64,000 nucleotides of DNA from Plasmopara viticola (taxonomy: Eukaryota; Oomycota; Peronosporomycetes; Peronosporales; Peronosporaceae): positions 868,001 through 932,000 of the forward strand of contig MBPM02000011.1 of the NCBI GenBank assembly GCA_001695595.3, written 5' to 3'. Below the pieces are notes generated by a model that was not told the origin of the DNA, made no database searches, and was given only the letters and a program-made list of their open reading frames with translations. Made by a program: the position numbers and the translations under genes. Below are positions 25,113 to 36,134 of this stretch, piece after piece. Within the stretch, counting starts at the first letter, position 1, and each line of letters starts with the position of its first letter.

Positions 25113-25496
25113 CTTTTTGAATAATTGAAGCGACGGAGTCCCTATCGAAACTCTTTCTTCCGGGACCACGAGATGATTTACGATTTTTAAAGCGACAGCA
25201 GCGTCACGCTTGTAAAAGATCAAGGCTTGTTCGCCATTACCTTTCTACAACGACCTAGACGACCAGTCAGGACGAACGTCGTACACGGAATCGCTATGTA
25301 TGCGATCTCGCTTATCACGGGTCCGATGAGCGTCAAATCCGTGTGCGGCAGCGTCAATGGTGCTCTAGGCCGTGAGGCGCCGCCTGTGCTTCCCGCTCAG
25401 CTCGTTTCTTAAGGACGTATTGGAGCCATACTGCAACCACATCGCAAAGTTTTGGATGCCCGAGCTCATTGATCAGATCGAGGAGGACCACTGTGA

Positions 25497-25561
25497 CCCG
25501 TTAAAGTTCTACGGCTCCAACCGAGCGCTGCGCTTGGTCGGAGCCGTAGAACTTTAACGGG
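25497..25561. repeat. Palindrome with 26-bp arms
   Basis: The arms 25497-25522 and 25536-25561 are complementary with one mismatch, around a 13-nt spacer. The arm begins CCCGTTAAAGTTCTACGGCT. Because of the symmetry, both strands encode an almost identical frame there (LKFYGS and VGAVEL). It sits exactly where the transposase frame breaks. Confidence 0.92.
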
Positions 25562-25809
25562 ATGGCGGCTGCGCGCAGCCATCGACTAGGCATGGGACTG
25601 TGCCTCAGACCGTTTCGCAAGTATTTGCGCATTCTGCACGGTCTGGCGAGCGTGTTTGCCAACTCGACATCGGTCGAGAGCGACTTCTCTTTTTTGAAGT
25701 TGGAACTGGATAAATCTCGTAAATCAATGATGCATACATACATCAGTGGAAGGCGTGTTTCAGGCGAAGCAGCGGGCCTGGTGGGATTGGTCACTGTATA
25801 CAGATTAAT

Positions 25810-25914
25810 CGGCGCGGTGGCTACAAGCGAACTTTGTTTGTATAGTTTGTAGATATCAACAAACGACGCGGTGTCTACAAATAAACTTAGGTTGTATAGT
25901 TTATGGATATCATA
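25810..25914. repeat. 54-bp tandem duplication
   Basis: Unit 1 (25810-25863) and unit 2 (25864-25914) share CGGCGCGGTG or CGACGCGGTG, CTACAA, a TTGTATAGTTT stretch and GGATATCA or AGATATCA. It lies between the hAT relic and the next gene, so it may be part of the element's subterminal repeats. Confidence 0.75.
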
Positions 25915-26043
25915 AGCCTGCTATGTATTGTTGCCGGAAGCAGTGTTTTTTATCACATAGTCTGCATTTTTTTGCTGTTTTTTTAAATTTATTGGGAATA
26001 TTTGAAATAAAAAACACATAATCAAAGTGGTGACTGAAGTCAC

Positions 26044-27165
26044 ATGGCTCGCGGACAAGCTCGTGGCGCGCAATCAAGCTCCTACAGTAATATGAAAGCA
26101 TTCCTGCGCAATCGAATGTGGCGTGAGTACCAATATGCTGTGGTGTCCGTGGGTCTTGTCGTGGTGGTGTTATTCGTCTCGGCCTTCTTGCAATTCTCGA
26201 CGTCGCAGGACCACGTATATCGGATCGAAGTGACAGACTCGGCGTTGATGGACCGCGTCTTTCGCTCTGGGGAGCCCTGGGTGGTGCTATGCTCGGGACC
26301 AAATGACGTACTACCTGAGGTTTTTGACAAGATCCCGTCGCGTTTGGCGGGCACAAGTTTCATGGGTGTGCTGGACTGCGAACAGAAGCTGCCGACGTCG
26401 GGCAAGTCGGTGCTTGAGCGTTACGGCATCAAGAGTAGCATCTCGCCTACCGTCTTTACGGTGGCGAATGGGGGAAGACCCAAACAAGTTTTTCTCAATT
26501 ACTTACAATCGGCCCCAACACTGGCCAAACATGTCAAAGCACAAACTAAAAAGGTCATGCAGCAGGTGCAAAACTCAGCGCAGTTGCAAGCTCGGTGCCT
26601 ATCTAAGTCCGAGTGTGTGCTTTTTCTACGCGGCCAGAGGTTTCGGCCCTATGAGAAGCAGTGGATCGACACGGTCATGAACAAGCATCGCACCTTTAAG
26701 TTTGTTTGGATCGATTCGACGCGATCGAAATTGTCGCTTGAAAGCATGCTGCCGGAATTTAGACGTGGCGAGCACCGCATGGTGCTCTTTTGGTACCAAC
26801 GCGACGTTGAAACGCGCAAAAAGGTGCTTGCTGTCAAAGCGTTCAGTGGTGATAAATTCAATGCCGTGTCTGTAGAGATGTTTCTGGACAACTATACTCA
26901 TGCAGAATCACTTACACCGCTTCGAAAGTCTCCCAAGATTCTACAGCGAGAGTGGAGTCAGGCCGCGCAGCCACGGCAGTCGAAAGATTTTGAGCACAAA
27001 CACGCCAAGCTTCAAGGCCAGACGGGGCGAGATACAGGAAAAGATGACGCCTATTACTTTCCGCAGCACGTGGATCAAAATGACGAGGACAAGGAATCAA
27101 TCGTACTGAGTGAGATTGAAGAGGAGGAGGAAGTGCTGAACCTCGATGATGCTGTCGACGAATGA
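26044..27165 (+). CDS. Single-pass membrane protein with thioredoxin-like luminal domain
   Basis: Intronless, 373 residues. One strong membrane span lies near residues 31-52 (YAVVSVGLVVVVLFVSAFLQF) after a basic, short cytoplasmic tail, which gives a type II topology. The following region (about 60-250) reads like a thioredoxin fold: a beta strand WVVLCSG, then GVLDCEQKLP, YGIKSSISPTVFTVANG (the cis-Pro position) and LQSAPTL. No CxxC redox pair is present, so a redox role is unlikely; a chaperone or scaffold role is possible. The C-terminus is strongly acidic (EIEEEEEVLNLDD). The family cannot be named with confidence; DNAJC16-type proteins carry comparable domains. It ends 115 bp from the stop of the convergent PX gene. 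Confidence 0.8.
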   Translation: MARGQARGAQSSSYSNMKAFLRNRMWREYQYAVVSVGLVVVVLFVSAFLQFSTSQDHVYRIEVTDSALMDRVFRSGEPWVVLCSGPNDVLPEVFDKIPSRLAGTSFMGVLDCEQKLPTSGKSVLERYGIKSSISPTVFTVANGGRPKQVFLNYLQSAPTLAKHVKAQTKKVMQQVQNSAQLQARCLSKSECVLFLRGQRFRPYEKQWIDTVMNKHRTFKFVWIDSTRSKLSLESMLPEFRRGEHRMVLFWYQRDVETRKKVLAVKAFSGDKFNAVSVEMFLDNYTHAESLTPLRKSPKILQREWSQAAQPRQSKDFEHKHAKLQGQTGRDTGKDDAYYFPQHVDQNDEDKESIVLSEIEEEEEVLNLDDAVDE

Positions 27166-27280
27166 GAAACGATACATATGCGTTGACATGTCTTCTTTTG
27201 AAGCAATAGGCTTTACTATTAAAAATGCACAAAACCTGATAAATCAGACTTCTCGTCCGTCAAATGTGGCCACCCTTTAC

Positions 27281-28159
27281 TTACCGCGCGACCAGAAACT
27301 TACCGCGCGACTGAACAATGGATATAGCTTGGTTTGCGTATGATGTTTCAAAAGTATTGACCAAACCAGCTGGTAGTGCCACTTTCTTGCAGGGCGGTTC
27401 ATAACGTCGATTCTGATAAGGAGAGCCTTTCTGACGTTTGCCTAGCACACAAGTCGAACTGACAACCTTTGCAGCTTGGAGTCGCTGGTGACGTAAAACA
27501 CGGAGATTCAAAGACATTTCCAAACTCGATCGCTCAAGCAACGATTTAATGGAAGAGCTATCAGCGGGATAACGACGCTTGCGATCTTCGACGCCTTTTG
27601 TCACTTGCTGTAGAGACGACAGCCAATCTGGGGATGTGTAGCCTTTTAGACTGACATAGCCGTTTTTGGTTTGTGGGGGCGTTCCAAGAAATTTGACAAA
27701 CGCATGGCAATTTCGAGCCGTGGGATGATTCTCAATCCACACCAGTAGCGCCTCAAATTTGGCGCGTCGCTCTTCTAGCATCTTCTTTGACGACGAAACG
27801 CGCCATAACAGGCCAACTAGCGATGGCAACATGAATTCCTTTACCGGAAATGAAGGCATATTGTTGCTGTCACCTTCGGAGGCTGCGACTGTGGCCCGAA
27901 CCTGCTCGTATAGCTCTAAAAATTCATTGTAGCGCCTGAGAATAGAATAATGCTTAACGTCCGACGTGCTTTGAAGTGATTCGGTCTCGCTATACCGATC
28001 GGCCGTACTGTCGCTGCCGTCTTCGCAAATAAGCGTTGACATGGTCTCCTCCTGGTAGGCGGACACGTCCACTCGATAATACCAGACGCCTGTAGCAGGA
28101 GCCCGTGAGAAGCTTTCGATCGCGAGGTCGCGTCGACACCGTCGGGTCGTCAGCTCCAT
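27281..28159 (-). CDS. PX-domain protein (sorting-nexin-like)
   Basis: Intronless on the minus strand, 292 residues. A PX domain spans about residues 18-165: GVWYYRVDV, then the basic RRYNEFLELYEQV motif whose first Arg normally contacts phosphoinositide, a proline stretch MPSFPVKEFMLP, and RRAKFEALLVWIENHPTARN before a short FLGTPP. A Ser/Thr/Asp-rich insertion lies between the first strands. PX domains usually bind PI3P, so endosomal membrane recruitment is expected. The C-terminal 130 residues are basic and show no known domain; no BAR domain is seen. It is convergent with the thioredoxin-like gene. Confidence 0.85.
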   Translation of the reverse strand: MELTTRRCRRDLAIESFSRAPATGVWYYRVDVSAYQEETMSTLICEDGSDSTADRYSETESLQSTSDVKHYSILRRYNEFLELYEQVRATVAASEGDSNNMPSFPVKEFMLPSLVGLLWRVSSSKKMLEERRAKFEALLVWIENHPTARNCHAFVKFLGTPPQTKNGYVSLKGYTSPDWLSSLQQVTKGVEDRKRRYPADSSSIKSLLERSSLEMSLNLRVLRHQRLQAAKVVSSTCVLGKRQKGSPYQNRRYEPPCKKVALPAGLVNTFETSYANQAISIVQSRGKFLVAR

Positions 28160-28879
28160 TTAAGTCCCGTTGAAACCGCAGCTACTGCCTTGCAATCAAC
28201 AGATTTTAACAAGCTGATCTCCAGAGCCGAAGCTCTGCCTCACACGGAGGAATTTTGAGAGTGCCGACGCGATGCTGCGGGCCAACCAAGCGTAAATCAC
28301 AAACATTATTTTGACTTAAAAGGATTTACAGATCGATAAAAATGGTACCATACAGGGAAAGCTTTGAGTATAATTTCGAGTAGATAAATTGCAATGTCGC
28401 CGTTATATAAAGCCGAGCTTTGGTGGTGTAAGCTAGCTCCTCGCCTTAAAAAAGATGGTGGATCGATTGTCTTTGCATATTGAGAAGCTCTGCTTTGATT
28501 GCTGGATGAAGTGAGGTGGGTTTTAGAAACAGTCTTCATAGTGAAATTTATTGCGCAATTCAGACCGAAAAAAACGAACGGTCGTTTATCGAAAGATCGA
28601 ATATCTTCCTGCACACCTCTTCTGTGTGAATTGCTGTGTTCCCTGGTAGCAATTGTGGTCAATTCTACGCCCATGCAAGTAAATTCTCGCAACATTCCAC
28701 GATGGATAAAATTACCTTCTCACACCCGTCCAATGAGCGTTTCTCTTTGCTTTGACGATTTGCTAACTTGTAGGAGCCGGCCCTCCCAGCTGCTAAGCAG
28801 CCAGAGCGCGTAACAGCGGCTCAAGTCTACGAGCAAAAGGCATGCTCGAGAGCTCAAACGGCACAGACTCAGGTAGCCA
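28160..28879. other. Spacer upstream of the PX gene
   Basis: This stretch holds the presumed PX promoter. At about 28600-28690 it carries sequence resembling the repeat around 18011-18100 (shared TTCCTGC, CACCTC or GCCTCC, TCTGTGTGA, CAATTCTAC). No gene was seen. Confidence 0.4.
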
Positions 28880-30100
28880 TAGTGGTAGCGCCCAATGTGA
28901 TGTGTAAGCCTGTGAAGCTTAAGGTATTTACCTTCGAAGATGTACAAAGCCAGAACTCTCTCGTCTTGGATAATGCGATAAAGATGACGACCAAATTGCA
29001 CCAAACAGATGAACAGGTGCGCATGGTAATCACACTTCCCTACTAGTGAGGCCGGGTCAAAAGCTTAAAGCTTACTCGTAAAACCTATTTGCCGGAGTGC
29101 TTTATGTCTTGGGGGAGTTTTGAAGAGCAATTGAGAGCAACGCTTCTTCAGACAAAATTTGAGCAGAGCCAGCACTCACCCTTAATTGTTTGCAAGCAAT
29201 GTAGGCGTGGAGTTGATGAGTATGCTCATAAAGTAAGAAGAGTAATAGTCTCCATATCTACGGCGCCACTCTTCAAACTACCCAAGGTAAATCATGTTTT
29301 GAATGGTCTTTGGTTAGGTTTGCCTCGAACATAACTTTAGCGAGCGCTTATCAATTAAAGAGGCAATGCAAGTTGCTCGTTGGAGATGAAAGCAGCCACA
29401 AAAACTCTTGCTCCTTTGTAATACTGTGGAGCAGTACCTTGTCCCATAAGACCCACAGTTGTGGTGTCTGTGAAACTCGAGTCTAGTCCCGATGAACTTA
29501 AGTGCTGACAAATAGAGCAATTATTGTCGCTTAAGCTTAATTAGCAATAGCACATACCTCAAGCTTAAACGGTCGTCGCAAGGACAAGTTATCCTACTGG
29601 GAAAGATCAAGTTCTCAGAATGGATGCGTGGTAAATGCACGGCATATGAGCCTAGTCCCTTAAAGCAGTAACGATAGGCAACTGATTGTACACTCATAGA
29701 TACGGGAGTATAGCTATGCGCGCCAGCAGAGGATTATCCTAAATTTGAAAGAAGTGAGCGGATGCTCAGATAGAAAACAATTTATCCTCTTTTAGACTGT
29801 CAAGTAAAATAGCTTTAAGCGTCTCTAGGCTCAAATTGACCTGGCTGTGAAAAACCATTATTGATTTAATACGTAGATGAGGAAGACTTAACCCTGGGCA
29901 TGCCATGATTTGGAAAGCACTGACCTTGAACCTACAGGGAACGGCCGTAAATGCCAACCCCCCAATTGTTTGCACGAGGACTTCGTTGAGTCACCTTCCT
30001 GTGTCATGCAGACAAATCTTTTTAAAAGCAGTTTGGGCAATCTACGCGTCAAGAAATCCAAAGGTATCGATGACGATGTCTCCAAAACCATCCTTAAAAG
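28880..30100 (+). mobile_element. Ty3/gypsy gag-protease relic
   Basis: The plus strand encodes recognisable gag blocks: KPVKLKVFTFEDVQSQNS near 28908, then SWGSFEEQLRATLLQTKFEQ at 29107, CKQCRRGVDEYAHKVRR, and LNGLWLGLPRT ending at 29331, followed by LSIKEAMQVARW near 29350. Near 29880 the frame EDLTLGMP then FGKH matches the retropepsin-linked GMPWF-type motif of gypsy polyproteins. Stop codons and frame changes are many, so the copy is dead. Orientation agrees with the RNase H relic at 31.7 kb. Confidence 0.75.
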
Positions 30101-31699
30101 GCTAACAGAATCCTGGCTGATGAATACGGTAGCAGTAGTGCTCCAGACGTTAATGACATAGTGTAAACAACTGCGGGTACAAAGTTTTACAGGTGGGTTA
30201 CACAGATCCGGAAGACACAGTGTTAACTTAGGACCACAGATGGGAAACGAAAAGCGAATATCATGATTTCTTTAAAGAGAGTGAGAAAATCGATTACAGG
30301 TGTCACAAAACTGAAAGAGGGATTTTATCTACAGGAGCAATCGATAGCTGTATGGCACGGTAGGTGCACTGCGGGTGGAGTTTGAAAAATTAAAAATTAC
30401 TAATCTCTTAGCTATGTTAAACACCACAACTTTTTTACAACTGGTGCTCTTGTATATAAGAACCTCTCCGAGGATGTAAATATATACTATAAATTTAATA
30501 AAGATGTCTCGAATAGCCGTATGAAAAGCGTTTGCTGCGCCTTGGTACAGCAATCCTGAAAGATCCAAATGTTTCCATACATTCTTTATTAAAGAAGTAC
30601 GTTACCCCGCATCAAATAAGACATTAAATTGATCACGTGCCTTACACAAACTACTGCGACATAAGAGAGTGTTAAGACATGCGGTTGACCTTATGTCATA
30701 CACGGAGTACTGTATTGACACTGCCACAAAAAAATTGTGAGTTCACCAATTCCTTTTTTTCCAGTAGGCAATAAGTTGCATGGTGCGGAAGTGGAGAGTT
30801 GTGCGTCGGCTATGGTGTGCAGTGTGTTTCTAATGTCTTCACAGACTTTTTGTGCTCGATATCTAAGCGAACTGTTGACGAAGAATGCATACAATTAGTC
30901 AATTAGTGTAGCACTAACCACACAAACACCTACATAAAAAAATAGCTTATTGTTTATTGTTTGATCTGAATGCACGTTGAGTGATCCCATACTTTGGTAT
31001 GAATTCGAAATGAGGGAGACGGAATCCTCCCTGAGATAGTACGCTTAGAAGCATGTTTCGGGAGTGGCTATTAAATTCTAAGTGAATCGGTAGCGTTTAA
31101 AAATTCGGTCACAATTTGTTTTACTACAACGGGATTTTGCAGATATACGTGAACGATTTATTCATCAAATCCGTTTTTGACAAACTAAATTGAGTGGGAT
31201 GCTCATTTGGGTCACCTAAGCAAATAATTTGACCACAGAGAGTTGCGCCACCTTGTATTTTGCGGCAAAGATGTTTTAACCCTTTATGATTAAGCAGACT
31301 CCAAATAGTAAGATTTGTTTAAGGCTTGTCTAAGCCTCAATTTTTTAGAATCCATGTCAGTAGTAGGGCCTAGCTCGCTATCAGCACCGATAAAACCGAT
31401 TAAGTGCTGGCTTGAGAGCATTGCAAATATACTGTCTTCCTTTTTAAAAGAATAGCTTTTGTAGCTGTTTGAAAAGCTTTCAGCAGGCATGTCTTTGCCA
31501 GATAGGACTAAGCCGATTGGCGTCATTTGCGATGGTTTTGACTATACCGTCGGCTGCGCATCATTGTACTCGGCAAAAATCAACATTTACAAATTGTTTC
31601 ACTTTGATTCAGGCAGCTTACGGCATCAATGAAGCTTCGCTGTTTGGTACAAGAATTATTTGCCAGTAATAAAGGTCCGAGTACATTTTCAAAGCTTCT
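30101..31699. other. Decayed repeat DNA, no recognised gene
   Basis: The stretch lies between gag-protease and RNase H relics of the same orientation, so it probably once held reverse transcriptase. I could not recognise conserved RT motifs. It may also contain other insertions. Confidence 0.35.
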
Positions 31700-32038
31700 A
31701 TCCCTCTCTGGTTTGTTTGGACCAACAGTCTCTGCGGAGGGTTGATAATATGCCACAATTGTTCAAAGATGGTAAGAAAAATATCTTCGCAAACACTTTC
31801 TTGCACTAATCACAAACCGGAAAAGCTTATTGTGCTTGCCAACGCACTTTTGCGTAGGTCCGACTATGAGGCGACAATGCCGGCCGGGCTGAGAGCTCCT
31901 CAGAAAATCAGATCTACCCGGCATATAGCCAACATAGAACTCAAAGTACAAAACTTTATCACAAAGTCGTGTAATGGTCCCTCGACAGTGTCCGCAGCTG
32001 TGTCAACAACAGTGGATAATCCGTTTGCTCCACTATAG
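31700..32038 (+). mobile_element. Ty3/gypsy RNase H-region relic
   Basis: The frame 31742-32038 reads SKMVRKISSQTLSCTNHKPEK then LIVLANALLRRSDYE. It aligns with the well-known end of gypsy RNase H, where a KPGK-x-N stretch leads to ADALSRRPDYE. It is probably the downstream part of the relic starting at 28.9 kb, 1.6 kb beyond the protease piece. Confidence 0.7.
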
Positions 32039-34830
32039 GGTGCATTCTATAATTAGCCAGAGTTGTTGCTTTGAACGACGAAAAAGTTTTGATCTTAAAG
32101 GGGCATAATGCCTTAAACAGCAATCATCTAAAACAAAAGTAAATGTTTCTTTTGGTTTCACAACAATTTTGTGGCCTCATATGTACATGTGAATGATCAT
32201 GTCTGTGAAAGTTCTCAACAAATAATAAAATGCCGAGTTTTTAAGAGCCTGCCAGGACGGCGCAATCTATGAGTCTCGACTTTGGCTTTGGCTTGCCGAA
32301 TACTAGTGACAACACGGGAATAGTGGTGTTCGTGTGACGCTTTAGCAAGATGGTGCAATTTGTACCTGTTCTAGCCTGTGTGACTGGGATTTAAGCACCT
32401 AGGCTGTTTTTGAAAGCGGTATTTAAATGATACCGTTTTCCGTATTGAATAGGGACCCGTGGCTCACCGCGCGAGTTAGCAAACGCTTCTCCAACTAATA
32501 AAGCACACTTTTTGAATTTTACAACAGATGCGTTATAGCCAGATTTTTCGGCGAAAATGAGCTAGAGGACACACTGCGCAGTGTGTGCGCTAAGGCACGC
32601 ATCCGCCGTCCGGGTTAGCTTTCTATGGCTGTGTTTGCACTTAACAATGTGATTTGCGCATCTACGAACTTTACATACTTTAATGTTACTAAGCGCAAAT
32701 GTTTCAAGTATTGCGAATAGTTCAAAACCTCAAAACCTTTGGGGGCTGGCCCCGAAAAAGTTTTCTCGTTAAAGCTTAATGTAAAGCCAGTTTTCTTACA
32801 GAATCAAATATTTGACGCTGTGAAAGGTCGACCAGACACTATCAATAAAGCAAGGAGTTCAAATTCATCAAACAGAGGACATTCTTACACAATACGGTAG
32901 AAAAAAATCAAACGTAGTTATTAAAGTATTTCTAGAAGCAATTTTAATATCGCTAGAGCAGATATCAGTGCAAATAGCCATCACCTTATTGGCTACAAGG
33001 CTCATAGGCCATCTGTACTGGAGGATGTACTTTTAGGCGGGCTGGTTTCTATATTTGCGTCCGTACATGGTGAAAATGACACCATGCGCACTCATATATA
33101 GGATCACAATGCCTAGTTTGATATTTCACTTAAGCCGAGACCTCTCAATTTTTATCCAGCACCAATTTGCAAAACGTTTGCAGATTGGGACCAATCTAAG
33201 CTCACGGACGAAAAGAACTGTGTCCATATTGATTAAGATCAGATTGTAATACCTTAGAGTCTCATCAAATTCATGAAAAGGTTCTCAACTGAACCCGAGT
33301 AGTGTCCCATCAAACGCTTACACATTTCTAAACAAGGTCTCTTTATAAGGCTAGCAACGTCTGTAATTGCCTCATTTCTCACTCGAAACAGAGCAAAAGC
33401 TCTTCAATTGCTCGATTTCAATTTGCCTATTTCGGCCGTCCGCAATCCACAGCTGTCGGGCAAAATTTCGCGATGTGCCAGGTCCAGAAGCGTTCGTACC
33501 TTTTCAAGGCGGCGATTTTTGTCCCTGAGGGTGCCGTTTCTGCTAGCAACCCTTCGAGGCCTTAATGGAAGATGGAGGTCCAGAATTTTCTGAACTACAC
33601 TTGACATTACTATCAAAATTGGCCCTAGAAATCAGGTTTTCATCCCATCGACGCGGTTTCGAACCTTTAAAAGGAAAATTTGACCAACACCGGCGGCATT
33701 ATTCACTTGGTAAAGTTTGCTGGGCTGAATAAAGTTTGTCTTGGCAAGACGTACGATAGGTGGTTAGCGCTTTATATGCATGGGGTTTGCCATGCGTCTT
33801 GACGTACGAAGTCGCAAAAGAGGTATAGCATAACAAATAATGACTACTTTGAAGCACTTAGACGTCGTACGGTCACAGATCAGTCCTTTCCTATCTTTCT
33901 AGTACATAAACCTCGCACACGGTGAGTAGCCTGTGCATGGTTTTGCTGTCAGTGCTTACTTTAAAGTCTCCAAGGTCTTTATCTCAAAGAGCCCCCAAAA
34001 AGCCGAAATTAAAGACTGTAAATGCATTAAATGTGGTATGAAATATTTACCTGGTGTAGTGACTTCACTTTGAGCTTAAATTTTCAAGAATTATGCATGA
34101 GGAATAAACTTGCGAGTTGTGCCAAAAAATTCGTGTGCTTCATGACCAAGTGATTGCAGATTTTCGAATTTCTATCTTCACTTTATGCTCAGCAAAAGAC
34201 TTCATCCTTTAATGTTCAATTCGTGGAGATTTAAAGAGAAAAAAACTCAGCTGGGTGTGCCTACAAGCATCTGAATACGAGGTTACTATCAAGCCAACTG
34301 TCGTGCTGGCTAATGATCGCATTCACATAAATAGAGAGCTCGAGGGTGACATACATAAATGGGGAGCAATTTCGCTGTTTCTATCATCACAATGTCTTCA
34401 TATTAATCCAAAAGGAGTTCTCGTAGGCCAGTTGAAGCAACAAAATGTGTATTGTGTCGGATCCGCATTTGTCGGAGAAAGCGTTATCGGCGAGTATGTG
34501 GCGAGAGACAAATGCGAAATTATTGAGAGTGGAATAGACGAAGCAACTCTTGCAAATTATTAACGAGTTCAACTTTTTGTTCACACAAAAAGGCAGAAGG
34601 GAGGGGTTATCAGCTACTCCTGCTACAGCGAGCTGCCTTGGTTCAATGCGTAAAGGAAATATGGTTCAGCCTTCAGTCCATACATTCAGATACAATACGA
34701 GGTCCAGGTTGCTATTTACAAGTGTCTCAATTAAAAAAACTCAATAAAATATCAAAATGACACTGAAATGTATTTAGGTTAATCGCTGGAATTTTTGTGA
34801 TTTAAATACCTTGCAACAATATCCAACATA
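32039..34830. other. Decayed repeat DNA, no recognised gene
   Basis: No intact coding region was recognised. An open frame at 34255-34563 (102 codons) has no domain I know. The segment 33836-33885 shares a sequence with 43557-43690. The region may include gypsy integrase and LTR remains, but this is not demonstrated. Confidence 0.4.
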
Positions 34831-34845
34831 CTTCTGTGCATGCTC

Positions 34846-35375
34846 TTACCAAGTCAGAGCTCCACGGCCTCGAGAGTTTCCATCGCCGCCAGCTTCGCTA
34901 CGCTCTTGGCTATCGCTACCCCCGACACATTTCGAATTCAAGACTCTACGACCTCTGTGTGAGCGGCCGCTGAGACTACGACTGACACAAGCTCGCTGGC
35001 GCCTGTTTGGCCATGTACTTCGCCGCAATCCCGACATTCCAGCTAACCTCCAGATGCGTGCCTACTTCTTCTCCACCGCAGCAAAATGGCGCGGACGTCC
35101 CCGCACCACGCTCCCCTTAACACTCGACCACGACCTTGTTTCCTGTGGCTCCGGCTTTCGACTCCGGACAGCACAAGACCTCGAAGTGCTTCGTATCCTT
35201 GCACATGACCGAAAGAAATGGAAGACCCTCACGACCTCGGTGCTGGCTGCACTGCCCGCCGAACGAGACCCGACGTATGCGGACACCACTCTATGCCGTG
35301 GACTAGCCAGACTGAGCCTAGCACGTGCATAACTTGGCAACGCGATAACGTAATACAATACAATCACAAAACTCT
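34846..35375 (+). mobile_element. 5'-truncated LINE (non-LTR retrotransposon) 3' fragment
   Basis: The 5' part translates as ALTKSELHGLESFHRRQLRY then LGYRYPRHISNSRLY. After a frame change near 34957, in a short TGTGTG run, it continues PLRLRLTQARWRLFGHVLRR, then KWRGRPRTTLP and LAALPAERDPTYADTTLCRG to a stop at 35332. This is the C-terminal tail after reverse transcriptase in many LINEs. The 3' end runs CATAACTTGGCAACGCGATA and then AATAC/ACAAT pentamers, identical to the ends of the two SINE-like copies. It is dead through truncation and frameshift. Confidence 0.85.
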
Positions 35376-35510
35376 ATACTAAAAAGGGCATAAACATGTT
35401 CGATATTCTGCATCTGCCAACAAATCAGCACGAATGAAGTCGTAATACTACATTGAGTGAGACCCAGCAGCGGAACATTTGTGTCATTAACGAATGACTA
35501 CCCGACCTAA

Positions 35511-35838
35511 TTTTCGGAAAAGGTTGGGGTGACGCCCTCCTTCCATGCGCGGGGGCTAAATGCTCGCGCGCTTCGGGCAGGTGCTCTCGGGCATCTGCAG
35601 GTCTCTAACGAGTCTCACCCTCGACGCGACGGTCTCCAGCACCAGGGCGCCACCTGGGCTCTTACCAAGTCAGAAGTACACAAAATAATGGAAGACCCTC
35701 ACGGCCTCGGTGCTGGCTGCACTTCCCGCCGAACGAGACTCGACGTATGCGGACACCACTCTATGCCGTGGACTAGCCATAGAGCCTAGCACGTGCATAA
35801 CTTGGCAACGCGATAACGTAATACAATACAATACAAAA
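35511..35838 (+). mobile_element. SINE-like non-autonomous retroelement, copy 1
   Basis: About 328 bp. It begins TTTTCGGAAAAGGTTGGGG and ends in an AATAC pentamer tail. A 12-bp target-site duplication (TACCCGACCTAA) lies at 35499-35510 and 35839-35850. The last 150 bp match the 3' end of the LINE fragment just upstream. A CTCTTACCAAGTCAGA string also matches the LINE 5' part, so this looks like an internally deleted LINE derivative. The second copy, at 62716-63047, is opposite in orientation. I could not identify tRNA-type A and B boxes. Confidence 0.88.
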
Positions 35839-35850
35839 TACCCGACCTAA

Positions 35851-36134
35851 ACTAAAAATAGGAATGAATGTCTGGTAAAAGTGTAGTACCGGGTAACTTC
35901 ACGATTTCGCAGCTTAAACATTGTGTCCCATTAGAAAGCTCTATTCGCACTAAGCATATTTCGCCTCAGCTGTGACTGTCAGCTCCACCAACATCCTCTT
36001 GATACGAAAAATGACATTGACCAACTAAGTAGTCCTATGCTCCTTCCTTTCTACACTTTCCCTCTTCTGCGCACACGATGCTCACGTCCTTCACCATAAA
36101 CCCTATGCGCTTGCCCGGAAGCAATGCAATCAGC
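35851..36134. other. Spacer between SINE-like element and pyrophosphatase 3' end
   Basis: This should contain the 3' UTR of the minus-strand pyrophosphatase gene. Nothing else was recognised. Confidence 0.4.

Larger units (their letters stand above)
24398..25850 (+). pseudogene. hAT-like transposase pseudogene
   Basis: The first block (24398 to about 24720) reads as a zinc-finger-type N-terminus common in oomycete hAT copies, with VTGDCNASFNRH, then RKRKSRNDIKYFNKPF and a YRSHHTGQHA start of a Cys/His region. After a frame change and a tandem-repeat array, 25380-25500 reads FWMPELIDQIEEDH, and 25562-25740 reads RKYLRILHGLASVFANS then VESDFSFL, which is the hAT dimerisation region. The catalytic middle is missing and stops interrupt the frame, so it is inactive. 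A palindrome sits between the two C-terminal pieces. Confidence 0.72.

Noticed and set aside
35511..35560. tRNA-derived head of the SINE-like element
   Set aside because: No convincing A-box and B-box pair in the first 80 bp, so a LINE-derived origin is preferred.
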